From assembly GCF_900964775.1 (NCBI RefSeq), contig NC_041815.1:8273443-8337442 (forward strand): a stretch of 64,000 nt of DNA, given 5' to 3'. Made by a program: the position numbers and the translations under genes. This document shows positions 45,960 to 57,160 of this stretch, one piece after another; position 1 is the first letter of the stretch, and each line of letters starts with the position of its first letter. The DNA comes from Scleropages formosus (Eukaryota; Chordata; Actinopteri; Osteoglossiformes; Osteoglossidae). The notes beneath the pieces are model-generated. The model worked only from the letters and a program-made list of their open reading frames with translations. It had not been told where the DNA came from and made no database searches.

Positions 45960-47354
45960 AATTCCACCGGCATGTTGATTTCGCAGTCCATGGCACAAAT
46001 ACCTTAGAGCTTATTTACACAAACAGTCACAGTGCTTACAAGGCTTTTTGAACACACAGACTGGAAGATGTTCAGAAAGGGTACTACATACCATAATATC
46101 ACGGACTTGAGGAATACACAGAATCAGTGACTGGCTACATCAGCAAGTGCAAAAATGATGTGACTTCCTTGAAGACAATCGCCACACGTGCAAACCAAAA
46201 ACTGCAGGTGACTGTTGAGGTGCGGTTGCTGTTGAAAACCCGAGACGCTGCCGTCAGGTCCGGCGACAAGGCAGCCTACTGCAAGGCTAGGGCCAATCCG
46301 TCTCGGGCTGTCAAAGAAGCGAAGTGCAACTATGCAGGAAGAATCTCCTGTCACTTCCTAAATTCCAAGGACACAAAGCGCATGTAGCAAGGCATTCAAG
46401 CCATGACAGACTACAAAGTTACATCACTTGTCTGTGATGGTGACGCCTCGCTCCCAGACGTGTTGAGTGTTTTCTACACACGGTTTGAAGCTCAGAACAA
46501 CATGCCAGCAGGTGAGACCACCCCAACTCCCACCAACCAGGTACTTTGTCTGTCTGCAGTAGACATCAGGAAGACTCTGTCCAGAGTTAACTCACGGAAA
46601 ACTGCAGGTCCTGACAACATAACTGGCCAGGTACTCAGGGAATGTGCTGTTTAGCTTGCAGATGTCTTCACGGACATCTTCAACATTTCCCTGACCCAAG
46701 CAGTTGTCACTGTGTGGTTCAAGACGACCACCGTCATCCCTGTGCTGAAGAAATCATCTGTGTCCAGCCTGAATGACTAACAGCCAGTTGCACTCATACT
46801 TATCACCATGAAATGTTTTGAGCAGCTTGTCATGAAACACATAACGTGGGGTCTTCCCACCACACTGGACCCATTTCAGTATGCCTACCATCCCAACCGT
46901 TCAACGGAGGACGCCGTATCTGCTACTATCCACCTTTTTCTGACCTATCTGGACAAAAAGGACAACTATGTAAGGATGCTGTTCATAGACTTCAGTTCAG
47001 CATTCAACACAATCATCCAGTCCATCAGGATCGGCATCTCCACCTCCAGCACCGCCACACTGAACACCGGCACTCCCCAGGGCTGTGTACTCAGTCCACT
47101 GCTGTTTACCCTGCTGACTCATGACTGTGCTGTGCAGTAAAGTTCAAATCATATCATCAAGTTTGCTGATGACACTATAGTTGTGGGCCTCATAAGCAAC
47201 AATGATGAGTCAGCATACAGAGAGGAGGTGAATCAGTTCTCAGAATGGTGTAGAGACAGCAATCTATCTCTTAATGTGGATAAGACTAAAGATGATTGTC
47301 AACTTCAGGAAAACCCGAGTAGACCTCTCACCACTGCACATCAACGGACCAACT
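45960..47354 (+). mobile_element. Older CR1/Rex1-like LINE, 5' part of split copy
   Basis: Twin of 25520-26914 with the same decayed reverse transcriptase pieces ([25 protein letters not shown]). It is interrupted at 47354 by a younger LINE and resumes at 50591. Confidence 0.86.
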
Positions 47355-50300
47355 CACATGATGGCGCCGCGGATGGCTGCCTCGGTGTGGAGCTCCACAG
47401 TTGTTTTACTGTTTTTGTTAGTTTGCCCTGTCTTTAGTTATACTCCGACAATCAGTTTTACCAGGGAAGAACTGCTGAACATTCGGCAGTACACACCACC
47501 CGACATTTTACTGGTTTTCGACTATTCTGACGTTTTGCTGGACATTGTAGTCGGAAGTGCAGCTGCGCTACTCAAGCGCTCCAAGACGCGCAAGCGTGGA
47601 AAGCGAGCCGGCGCGCTTGTCAAGCTCTGAAAGCGCGGCTTTAGAACAGCGCTACCTAGTATCTATCTGGCGAACCTCCGCTCCTTACCCAACAAAATGG
47701 ACGAACTTTTCCTCCTGTCCCAAAGAAACAAGGACTTTTTAAACTCTGCTGCTCTGTGCTTCACGGAAACCTGGCTGAATGAAGCCATCCCGGACAGCGC
47801 GCTACATCTGCCGGGCTTCCAGCTGTTCAGAGCGGATCGCGACGCGGAATCAGCGGGGAAATCACGTGGCGGTGGGACATGCTTCTACATCAACGAAAGG
47901 TGGTGTACAGATGTAACAGCGTTGAAGAAGATGTGCTGTCCCGACCTAGAAGCGCTCTTCATCAACTGCAAGCCTTTCTACTCGCCGCGGGAGTTTTCCT
48001 CGTTCATCCTCGTAAGTGTTTACATTCCACCGCAAGCGTGCGTGAACGCAGCGCTGCAACAGCTGGGTGACCAGATCACTGACACAGAGCAACAACACCC
48101 GGACTCTGTTATAATCATTCTCGGGGACTTTAATAAAGCAAATCTCTCCCGTGAACTGCCAAAATACAGACAGCATATTACATGTCCCACCAGAGACAGT
48201 AATATTTTGGACCACTGCTACACCACAGTAAAGGATGCATATCACTCTGTTCCACGGGCAGCTTTGGGGCTCTCTGATCACTGCCTGGTTCATCTTATAC
48301 CGACCTACAGGCAGAAACTGAAATCAGCTAAACCTGTAATAAGGACTGTTAAAAGATGGACTGGGGAAGCAGAGCAGGACTTACAAGCTTGCTTCGAGTG
48401 CACTGATTGGAGTGTTTTTGAGGCTGCTGCTAGCGATCTAGATGAGCTCACAGACTCTGTAACATCATATGTCAGTTTCTGTGAGGATATGTGCATCCCT
48501 ACCAGGACTCGTTTAACATACAACAATGACAAACCATGGTTCACTGCAAAACTCGGACAGCTTCGTCAGGCCAAAGAAGACGCCTACAAGAACGGGGACA
48601 GAGTCTTGTATAAACAGGCCAAAAATACACTGGCAAAAGAGATCAGAGTGGCTAAGAGAAACTACTCTGAAAAGCTGAAGAAACAGTTTTCAGCCAACGA
48701 TCCTGCGTCGGTGTGGAAAGGCATGAAAGACATCACAAACTACAAGACACCACGCCCCGGCACCGTGTCAACTCAACAACTAGCCGACGATTTGAATGAG
48801 TTTTATTGCAGGTTTGATAAACCCTGTCTCACACCCCACACCCATTCAGACCCTCTCTCCACAAATCAATTAACACCTCCAGTAACCCCCACCTTCCCCT
48901 CTCCTGCACCTTTGATCTGCGAAGAGGAGGTGCGTCGGGTCTTCGTCAAACAGAAGACAAGGAAAGCACCAGGCCCAGACGGCGTCTCACCGGCCTGCCT
49001 AATAACCTGTGCTGACCAGCTGGCCCCTATCTTCACAAAGATCTTCAACAGATCACTGGAGATGTGCGAAGTTCCTTCCTGCTTCAAACGCTCCACCATC
49101 ATCCCCATCCCAAAGAAACCCAAAATCACAGGACTTAATGACTACAGACCTGTCGCCCTAACGTCTGTGGTCATGAAGTCACTTGAAAAACTGGTGTTGG
49201 ACTACCTGAAAGACATCACTGGACCCTTGCTGGACCCCCTGCAGTTTGCTTACCGAGCAAACAGGTCTGTGGATGATGCAGTCAACATGGGACTGCACTA
49301 CATCCAGCAACATCTGGACAAACCAGGGACTTATGCAAGAATCCTGTTCGTGGACTTCAGCTCAGCCTTCAACACCATCATCCCACACCTCCTCCTGTCC
49401 AAATTAACCCAACTCTCTGTGCCCACCTCCATCTGTCAGTGGATCACCAACTTTCTGACAGACAGGCAGCAGATACTGAGGCTGGGAAGATTCTCATCCA
49501 ATACTCGCACAACCAGTACTGGCACCCCCCAGGGATGTGTGCTCTCCCCACTGCTCTTCTCCCTGTACACCAACGACTGCACCGCAAAAGACCCCTCTGT
49601 CAAACTCCTGAAGTTTGCAGACGACACCACACTCATCGGCCTCATCCGGGATGGCGATGAGTCTGCTTACAGACAGGAGGTCCAAGAGCTGGCTGTCTGG
49701 TGCAGTCATAACAACCTGGAGCTGAACACGCTCAAAACAGTGGAGATGATCGTAGACTTCAGGAGAAACACCTCAGCATTATCCCCACTCACCATCATGA
49801 ACAGCACTGTGGCAACAGTGGAGTCATTCAGGTTCCTGGGCACCACCATCTCACAGGACCTGAAGTGGGAGCCCCACATAGACTCCATTGTGAAGAAGGC
49901 CCAGCAGAGGTTGTACTTCCTTTGTCAGCTGAGGAAGTTCAACCTGCCACAGGAGCTACTGCTGCAATTCTACTCTGCAGTCATTGAGTCCGTCCTCTGC
50001 ACCTCTATAACTGTCTGGTTCGGCTCAGTTACGAAGTCAGACATCAGAAGACTGCAGCGGATAGTTCGGACTGCTGGAAGAATCATCGGCACATCCCCCC
50101 CAGCTCTCCAAGAACTGCACTCGTCCAGAGTCAGTAAAAGGGCGAGCAAAATCATTCTAGACCCCTCACATCCAGGCCACTTCCTCTTCGAACCCTTGCC
50201 ATCTGGCCGGCGCTACAGAGCACTGTGCACCAGGACAGCCAGGCATAAGAAAAGTTTCTTTCCTCAGGCCATCTACCTCATGAACACCTAAATCTCTCCC

Positions 50301-50590
50301 CTAGAGAGTAAACCGTGCAATACATAATGCTATTTATATTTATAGCTATTTATCACATTCTCTTACTCACACTCCCTTGCATTTGTATCTAGTGACTATT
50401 TTTGTATATTGGGTACTTTATATTTCTAAATATTTTTTATCCCTTGCTCACATACTTTATCTTTTCACCTGTCTTGTCACTGTCATTCTGTCTGTGCTGT
50501 GGTAGTTCCTGTCACCAAGACAAATTCCTTGTATGTGCGAACATACTTGGCAATAAAGCTCGTTCTGATCCTGATTCTGATTCTGATTCT
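47355..50590 (+). mobile_element. Rex1-like LINE, nearly full length, young
   Basis: About 3.24 kb inserted into the older LINE. It ends with AATAAA (50552-50557) followed by CTGATT repeats, the usual 3' end of this kind of element. Both sides of the older LINE fit together across it when compared with the uninterrupted copy near 26910. Only one such copy is in the window, so it entered after the 22 kb duplication or was lost elsewhere. The name Rex1 is by recollection of the protein; CR1-like is the wider class. Confidence 0.85.
47358..50291 (+). pseudogene. Rex1-like LINE ORF: endonuclease + reverse transcriptase
   Basis: One reading frame from the ATG at 47358 to 50291 with a single in-frame TGA at 47628-47630; downstream of it an uninterrupted 864-codon frame starts at ATG 47697. 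In that frame the APE-type endonuclease shows ETW at 24-26, GDFN at 143-146 and SDH at 193-195. The reverse transcriptase shows KAPGPDGVSP, FVDFSSAF with D553, [14 protein letters not shown] and FADD with D642-D643. Related elements read through into FRTALPSIYLANLRSLPNK just after the stop. The TGA may be a CGA changed by CpG decay, because it sits in an Arg/Lys-rich stretch. Whether the downstream ORF alone works is unknown. Confidence 0.88.
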
Positions 50591-51246
50591 GAGAGTAAAA
50601 ATGTTCCAAGTTTCTTAGGGTGCACATGACGGAGGACCTCTCCTAGACTCTCAACACCACCTGCCTAGCTAAGAAGGCCCAGCAACGCTTCCATTTCCTA
50701 CAGAGGATGAAGAGAGCCAAACACCCCCCTCCCATCCTCACCACCTTCTACAGAGGAAGGATAGACAGCATCCTGACCAGCTGTCTCACTGTATTGTACA
50801 GGAACTGCACAGCTTCCGTCCACAAGACCCTACAGTTGATTGTGAGAACAGCTGAAAAGATCATCGGAGTCTTTCTATCCTTCATCGACACCTCATACTA
50901 CAACCACTACACCCGTAAAGCCACCAGCATTGTAGATCACCCGTTTCACACCTCTCATAGACTCTTTGCCCTTTTGCCATCGGATTGGAGGTACAGGAGC
51001 ATCCGTGCCACCACCAGCAGACTCCGCAACAGTTTCCTTCCTGAGGCAGTCAGATTTCTCAACACCCTGCTGCTTCCTGATGCTGACCTGGCACAGTGAA
51101 ACAGTTAACCCAGCATGACTCCATAGACTACAAACTGCCTTCAGTACAGCCCTTTTTTTCCTTTGTCCTGTGTATTTATTGTTCTGTACTTCTGTTCTGT
51201 GTTGCACCATGATCTCCAGAGAAATGGCATTTCGTTCCACTGTATA
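50591..51246 (+). mobile_element. Older LINE, 3' part of split copy
   Basis: Resumes with GAGAGTAAAA and TTTCTTAGGGTGCACATGAC as in 26919-26960. It continues through the C-terminal stretch (HRLFALLPSDWRYRSIRA, LPEAVRFLNTLLLP) to the element's 3' end, which the copy at 25520 lacks. Confidence 0.85.
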
Positions 51247-51256
51247 CAAGCTATAC

Positions 51257-51450
51257 GGGGGCGTGGTGGCGCAGTGGGTTTGGCCGAGTCCTGCTCTCTG
51301 GCGGGTCTGGGGCTCCAGTGCTGTTTGGGGTGACTTGTGATGGACTGGCATCCTGTCCTGGGTGTGTCCCCTCCCCCTTTAGCCTTGCGCCCTGTGTTGC
51401 TGGGTTAGGCTCCGGCTTGCTGCAACAAGCGGTTTCACACTGTATGTGTG

Positions 51451-51451
<1 letters not shown>
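51257..51451 (+). repeat. SINE-1
   Basis: tRNA-like head (GTGGCGCAGTGGGTTTGG), body and shortened tail leading into the GT run. Confidence 0.88.

Positions 51452-51513
<62 letters not shown>
51452..51513. repeat. (GT)n microsatellite
   Basis: About 31 GT repeats growing from the SINE-1 tail. Confidence 0.95.
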
Positions 51514-51514
<1 letters not shown>

Positions 51515-51516
<2 letters not shown>

Positions 51517-52445
51517 GGGGATCTGGTAAACAAATATGTTCTGCTTTACCTGGATGACATCTTCTGGGGTTCTATGGAGCATTTACAGCACGTGTGTCAG
51601 GTGCTGCATAGACGGTCTAAGCCATTTTAGATTAGCTCAGACCAACCTCAGGGAAGGTGTTGCAGTGGTTTTTGAGGTTTGCAAACTTTTACCACTGTTT
51701 TATTTGGGGTTTCAGCTCAATTGTGTCCCCACCCACCTTCCTGCTTTGTGGAAAGAGAATCCGGTCCGCATGGTCCCCAGAAGCCCTCGATGCCTTCCGG
51801 GAGTTAAAGACCTCCTTCACAACAGCTCTGGTGCTCTAGCACTCTGACCCAACTCTACCCTTCATAGTGGAAGTAGACATCTTGGTTAATGGGATGGCGG
51901 TGGTCCTCTTCTAGCAACAGGGAACCCCACGGAAGCTTCACTCATGTGCTTGTTTTTTGCAAAAGCTGTCACACGCCGAATGCAATTATGACATCAGGAA
52001 CCAGGAACTGTTAGCCATTAAGCTGGTCCTGGAGGAGTGGCGGCACTGACCGAAGGGGGCCACTCACCCGTTCTTGGTCCTAAAAGATCACTGCAATTTT
52101 CAATTCTTGCGGATGGCCTGCAGGCTAAACCTCAGACAGGCACGATGGGCACTGTTCTTCAAGAGGTTTAGGTTCACGGTGTCCTATTGACCTGGTTTCA
52201 GTAATATTCAGGCTGACACCCTCTCCTGAATTCATGACAGGGATCTGGTAACTGCTGCACCAGAACCCATCTTGCCAGAATCTTGCTTCATTACTCCCGT
52301 GCAGTGGCAATTCCTACTGGAACTTCCAGTTGCTCAGGACAAGGAGCCAGGACCCAAGGAATCCCTAGCAGGACTGGACTATGTCCCGGCGAGAATGTGG
52401 TCTCAGACGAATGAACAATCCTGCACCTGGGTCCACTCTCCAATG
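51515..52445 (+). mobile_element. Ty3/gypsy pol fragment, fossil
   Basis: Contains reverse transcriptase (YLDDI box) and RNase H-like text on the plus strand, then a stretch near 52405 resembling the end of the LTR at 24974. No complete element; broken several times. Orientation is opposite to the gypsy copies at 11379 and 33746, and it is a different subfamily. Confidence 0.75.
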
Positions 52446-52651
52446 CGCCGATGTGCCAGCGTCACACACACATATTCTCAGTCGGATACAGGTCAGGAGT
52501 GGAGGCAAGCCAGTCTAGTATCCCTACTCTCTGCTTATGCAGCCATGTACTTGTAATCCAGGCAGAATGCGGTTTGGCGATGTCCTGCTGGAAAATGCAG
52601 GGATGTACCTGGAAAAGGCAACGTCTGGATGCCCATGTATGTTTTTACAAA

Positions 52652-52999
52652 TTTACATTTATTTATTTAGCAGGTGCTTTTCTAAAAAAAAAAGAGACTT
52701 CTAGTGAACTCCATGTAATGTTATCAGCCCAAACACCTCATTCACCAAGGTGACTTACACTGCTAGGTACACTACTTACAATGGATCACTCATTGATACA
52801 TCAGTGGAACATACTTTCTTTGTGTCACTCACACATTATGGGGGAGCCTGAAGAGCATGTCTTTGGACTATGGGAGGAAACTCACGCAGACAAGAGGAGA
52901 ACATGCAAACTCCACACAGACTGAGCAGAGATTGAACCCATGCCCGTTCGCACCACCCAGGCACTGTGAGACAGCAGCACTACTCACTATGCCACCCAA
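52652..52999 (-). repeat. V-SINE-like element nested in Tc1
   Basis: The reverse complement shows the L2-type tail (TTTACATTTATTTATTTAGC at left), the core AGTCCAAAGACATG in reverse, and the tRNA-like head at right. An independent insertion, not the one of units 1-4. Confidence 0.85.
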
Positions 53000-53916
53000 T
53001 TTCTAATGATTCTATATTAATGGTGCTCTCACAGATGTATAAGTTACCTATGCCATGGGCACTGACACACCCCGATACCATGACAGACACTGACGTTTGG
53101 ACCTGATACTGATAACAGCTTGGATGGTCCTTTTCTTCTTTTGTCCGGAGATCACGACGGCTGTTTTTTTCCAGAAACTATTTAAAAAGCTGGCTCTTCA
53201 GACAACAAAACACGAATTCCCTCTGCTACTATTCATCTCAGATGAGACCGAGCCCAGATAAGTTGGTGGCACTTCTAGGCAGTGTTGATGTATGGCTTCT
53301 GCCTTGCATGGTCAAGCCTTAACTTGCATCTGTGGTTGCAGCAATGAACTGTGTTGACTGACAAAGGTTTAAAGAAGTATTCCTGAGGCCATGCCATGAT
53401 CTATTACATATGCATGACCGTTTTTTTAAGACAGTGACACCTAAGGGATTGGAAATCAGGAGCATTCAGAAAGAGTTTTGAGCCTTGCCCTTTGTGCACC
53501 AAGATTTGATTGGATTCCTTGAATCTTTTCATTATGTTGTGCACTGTAGAGGATGAAATGCCCAAAATACTATCAATTTGTTTTTGGGGAATACTGGAGA
53601 AAATTTGGGGAATACTGACACATCTGTTGGCAAACTGATGACCCTTGACCTACCCTTGCTCTTCAAGGACCAAGCCATTTTTGTAGTCTCCTTATTTACA
53701 GTAACATGATTGCCTCATCCATTTAACATCACCTTGTTAATTAATTGTGTCACATCATTATTAGTCCTGAACAACTCATGTACCATTTTTTTTGGAATTT
53801 GTTGCAGGCATCAATTTCAGAATAAACATATATGTTAAAAAACAATGCAGCTGATTAAGTACTACATGAAATACCTTGTCTTTATACTGTTTTTGTCTGT
53901 ATACAGGTCAAAGTAA

Positions 53917-53919
<3 letters not shown>

Positions 53920-53951
<32 letters not shown>
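53920..53951. repeat. (AT)n microsatellite
   Basis: AT run just left of the SINE-1 insertion at 53955. Confidence 0.95.
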
Positions 53952-53954
<3 letters not shown>

Positions 53955-54169
53955 GGGGGGCGCGGTGGCGCAGTGGGTTGGACCACAGTCCTGCTCTCCG
54001 GTGGGTCTGGGGTTCGAGTTCCGCTTGGGGTGCCTTGCGACGGACTGGCGTCCCGTCCTGGGTGTGTCCCCTCCCTCTCCGGCCTTGCACCCTGTGTTAC
54101 CGGGTAGGCTCCGGTTCCCTGTGACCCCGTATGGGACAAGCGGTTCAGAAAATGTGTGTGTGTGTGTGT
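53955..54169 (+). repeat. SINE-1 inserted in an AT run
   Basis: Complete SINE-1 with head GCGGTGGCGCAGTGGGTTGG and a TG tail; AT repeats on both sides show that the target was an AT microsatellite. Confidence 0.93.
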
Positions 54170-54185
54170 ATATATATGTATATCT

Positions 54186-54220
<35 letters not shown>
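54170..54220. repeat. (TA)n microsatellite
   Basis: TA-rich run continuing the repeat at 53920 on the other side of the SINE. Confidence 0.93.
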
Positions 54221-54222
<2 letters not shown>

Positions 54223-54471
54223 TAATGCAAAATTATTTTTTTTATTTAAAAAAATGTTAGCATTTTTCCATAGGTTCCTAGTTTTTTTGGAATGGGAGTT
54301 GTATATTCTTAGTTAAATGTATGTCAGATGAAGAAATACAGCTTAAAAAGTCACCATAAACACAAGTACATGTTCTTCTTTCTCACTCATGATGTCACCC
54401 AGTACATAGAGCTCCCAGGTTCAAGCCAGTTCTTGAGAGCTGAACTCTTGTTTACTCTTGTCTTTAATCAG

Positions 54472-54610
54472 AGAGCCAGCACTCTACCAAGGGAATAGAG
54501 AACTGTAGATTTAAGCAGCAGGAGGTCGGACTTCTTGATGTACCTGATTGTTTGGAGCGCTTTGGCTTTGAATTGCGAGACACACAGCTTTCAACAGTGG
54601 AACCTGGAAT
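54472..54610 (+). promoter_or_regulatory. Candidate 5' noncoding exon of OR-A5
   Basis: Equivalent of 16885-17030, more diverged, preceded by TCTTGTCTTTAATCAG and followed by AAT|GTAGAAG. Keeps both splice-like edges despite the divergence. Confidence 0.4.
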
Positions 54611-54918
54611 GTAGAAGAGTTCTGCTATTTTCTATTTCTCTCTGTACGAAATAGAAGATGCTTAATGTTCTTAATATGATTTTTTTTTTTTTAGGAAAAT
54701 ATATAGAAATTGTAAGATAATATATTAAAAATCCTTGGTTGTTTTTTTCCAAATGATTAATATTACATATTAATAATTATTTTAAAATGCATCATTATAT
54801 CTTAGATCAATATATTTTTCAGTTTTTATAGTGTTTAATATGTCTGTATCACGTATATTGATGTTAGGGTACATGACACTCAAAAGCAGCGTAGAAAATT
54901 CTGTTGAATGCATGGACT
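54611..54918 (+). other. Upstream spacer of OR-A5, first part
   Basis: AT-rich and recognisably the same spacer as in units 1-4; interrupted by the next SINE. Confidence 0.45.
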
Positions 54919-55266
54919 GGGTGGCATGGTAGCACAGCAAGTAGTGCTGCTGACTCACGTTGCCTGGGTGGTGCAAGAGAACAGGAGTTTGACCCCTGCT
55001 CAGTCTGTGGGGAGCTTGCATGTTCCCCCCTGTCTGCATGGGTTTCTTCCCACAGACCAAGGACATGCATTTCATGTTCCACCATAGTGTATGTAAGTGA
55101 TGCAGAGAGAGTGTTTTCCATTGATGTATGAATGAGTGACCTGTTGTAAGTAGTGTATCTAGCAGTGTTAAGTCACCTTGGTGAATAAGGTGTATGGCCT
55201 GATAATACTACATAGAGTTCTTTGGAAGTCACTTTGTAGAGAATTGTCTGCTAAATAAATGTAAAA
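54919..55266 (+). repeat. V-SINE-like element in the OR-A5 upstream spacer
   Basis: Full tRNA-like head (GGGTGGCATGGTAGCACAGC), a degraded GACCAAGGACATG core and the tail GTCTGCTAAATAAATGTAAA. Found only in unit 5, between the candidate leader exon and the gene. Confidence 0.88.
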
Positions 55267-55430
55267 GTAGCAAAAACTTGAACATGCACAGCTGTTTGTG
55301 CTTTATGATTTATATTTTGAAATAATGCTTTTTTGAATACATTAAATAAAGTAACTGCTAGATACTAATTGAAACATTTACTTTCTCCCTTTATCTAGGT
55401 GTTTTTGAAAGTGCCACACTGTGCAGCAAG

Positions 55431-56381
55431 ATGTCGGAATATGCAGCAAGAAATATCTCTCACACGGACTTCATATTAAATGGCTTCTCTGGATCCAGAG
55501 AGTGGAAACAACTTCTCTTCATCCCATTTTTCCTCTTGTTTGTAATGTCAATCACTGCAAACTCCATGATTATATTTATAATCTTATCTCACAGGGCTCT
55601 GCATTCTCCAATGTACATGCTAATTTGTGTGATGGCTTTTGTCGATCTGGTTATACCAATATTCTGTGTTCCAAATATGCTTCTTAATCTCCTGTTTAAC
55701 TGGAACCATATATCTCTGATTGGTTGCCTGGTTCAGATGTTCTGCATTCACTTTTTTGGGTCAGTGCAGACTACTATCTTGCTGTGGATGGCCCTGGATC
55801 GTTTCTACGCCATCTGCACTCCACTCCATTACAATGAACACATGAGATTCTCTGCATTCCTGAAATTTGTAATTATACCGATGCTCAGAAATGCAGTTTT
55901 CATTTCAGCAATAGTTGGCCTAGCTCGATCTTTGTCATACTGCCAGTCCAATGAGATTAAGCACTACTTCTGTGAACACATGGCACTGGTCACCCTGGCA
56001 TGTGGTCCCATATATGTTAACAATGTTGTTGGACTGTGTACTATGTTCTTCATCCCAGCAGCTGATGTCCTTTTAATTGCTGTTTCCTATGTTAGAATAT
56101 TTGTCTCTCTTTTTAAGTCAGGCAAATCTAGCCAAAAAGCACTCAGTACATGCATCACTCATATTGTTGTCATGTTCATGAATGTAATTTTGGCCCTAAC
56201 ATCATTTCTTTCCTACAGAATAAAAAATGAGATGTTATCAAACAGTCATATGGTGATCAGTGCAATGTATTTGCTGATGCCTGCCTGTTTAAATCCAATA
56301 ATTTATGGTATCAGGACAAAAGAAATAAGACAGCAAATAATAAAAGTAATGAAGTGTGGAAAAAGGTTCACACAGCACTGA
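55431..56381 (+). CDS. Odorant receptor OR-A5 (fish class I type), intact
   Basis: A 316-residue seven-helix odorant receptor, the most distant member of the OR-A set with OR-A1. Landmarks: NIS 8-10, N44, LHSPMY 57-62, D72, C99, MALDRF 120-125, KALSTC 236-241, NPIIYG 288-293. Residue 179 is Tyr (HYFCEHM) where the other four have Cys, leaving the usual loop-2 cysteines 171, 181 and 191. Helix 3 has G110; helix 5 has T204, M205, I208, P209, V218; helix 6 has MNVILAL in place of VGLIFAL. The acceptor-like site TTTATCTAG at 55390-55398 is a better match than in units 2-4. Ligand unknown. Confidence 0.96.
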   Translation: MSEYAARNISHTDFILNGFSGSREWKQLLFIPFFLLFVMSITANSMIIFIILSHRALHSPMYMLICVMAFVDLVIPIFCVPNMLLNLLFNWNHISLIGCLVQMFCIHFFGSVQTTILLWMALDRFYAICTPLHYNEHMRFSAFLKFVIIPMLRNAVFISAIVGLARSLSYCQSNEIKHYFCEHMALVTLACGPIYVNNVVGLCTMFFIPAADVLLIAVSYVRIFVSLFKSGKSSQKALSTCITHIVVMFMNVILALTSFLSYRIKNEMLSNSHMVISAMYLLMPACLNPIIYGIRTKEIRQQIIKVMKCGKRFTQH

Positions 56382-56837
56382 AGTAAGACAGTTTATTTAA
56401 AAAATATTGCTTTGCAAACATGTGTCTTAACTGTGTATTTTTTTTCAAATATCTTTTTAAGATGCACATGTTTGGTTGGCTTATTAAATACTGTTAACTT
56501 GGAGTTTTCACAAAGATAATCTTAAAATCATTTAAGTATATTTTTTTGCAGAAGTCAATGGGTCAAAACCATAAACCAAGCTGTGATACATTCTGAGAGA
56601 AATATTTTGCCATTTTTGTTATATATTTGGTGACTTAATGATGGTGATTTTTTTTCATTAAAAAAGATGCCATGCAGTGATGATCATGTCTGTCACCAGC
56701 ATGTGTAGGGAGATGAGTTAACCATCCTTTTTCCTCCGTCTGCTCGTAGCTTCAGTTTCTAGCTTTCATACAAGGTTGTCGAGGGGAAGGCTGATGGAGT
56801 TGTTTAATAGTCTTATTAATATGTACTTGCAGCTGAA
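56382..56837 (+). repeat. Duplicated 3' flank, unit 5
   Basis: Diverged copy of the OR-A 3' flank; the AATAAA of units 1-4 reads CATAAA here. No gene. Confidence 0.55.
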
Positions 56838-57000
56838 TGCAATAGTTGCTGGTTTGAAGCTCACCTCCAGCTGCAGCACTCTTGAGCAAGGTACTTAGCC
56901 TAAATTGCTCTAGTGAAGTTACCCTGTTGTAAAAATGGGTAGATAGTTGTAGGCTGCTTTGGAGAAAAGTGTAGCCTAAATGAATAAATGTAAATGTAGT
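56838..57000 (+). repeat. SINE-3 element, longer copy (unit 5)
   Basis: Same element as 7190-7323, retaining CTGCAGCACTCTTGAGCAAG that the others lost. Confidence 0.65.
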
Positions 57001-57160
57001 TATGCTGTATTTTAAGATGAGATACTGATTAACGCACATCTCAGTTCTGCTCAGGCAGAAAAATCCACATCCTGGATAGTTTCCTGGTGCTGAAGAAAGC
57101 ACTCTGTTATAAAATTTGTTATTGATGAAAATGTATAAACGTATATGCATGCTGCATTAT

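Larger units (their letters stand above)
52455..54303 (-). mobile_element. Tc1-type transposon upstream of OR-A5
   Basis: The right end shows the terminal repeat CCTAGTTTTTTTGGAATGGG. The minus strand carries transposase pieces including GILGISSSTVHNIMKRF from the paired DNA-binding part near 53530-53590. Broken frames, and two SINEs are nested in it. It extends further than the Tc1 copies of units 2 and 4, which stop near the equivalent of 53320. The left terminal repeat is absent. Confidence 0.82.

Noticed and set aside
5212-56381. CRISPR-like or other regularly spaced repeat system
   Set aside because: The regular spacing comes from tandem duplication of vertebrate genes; no short direct repeats with unique spacers exist.
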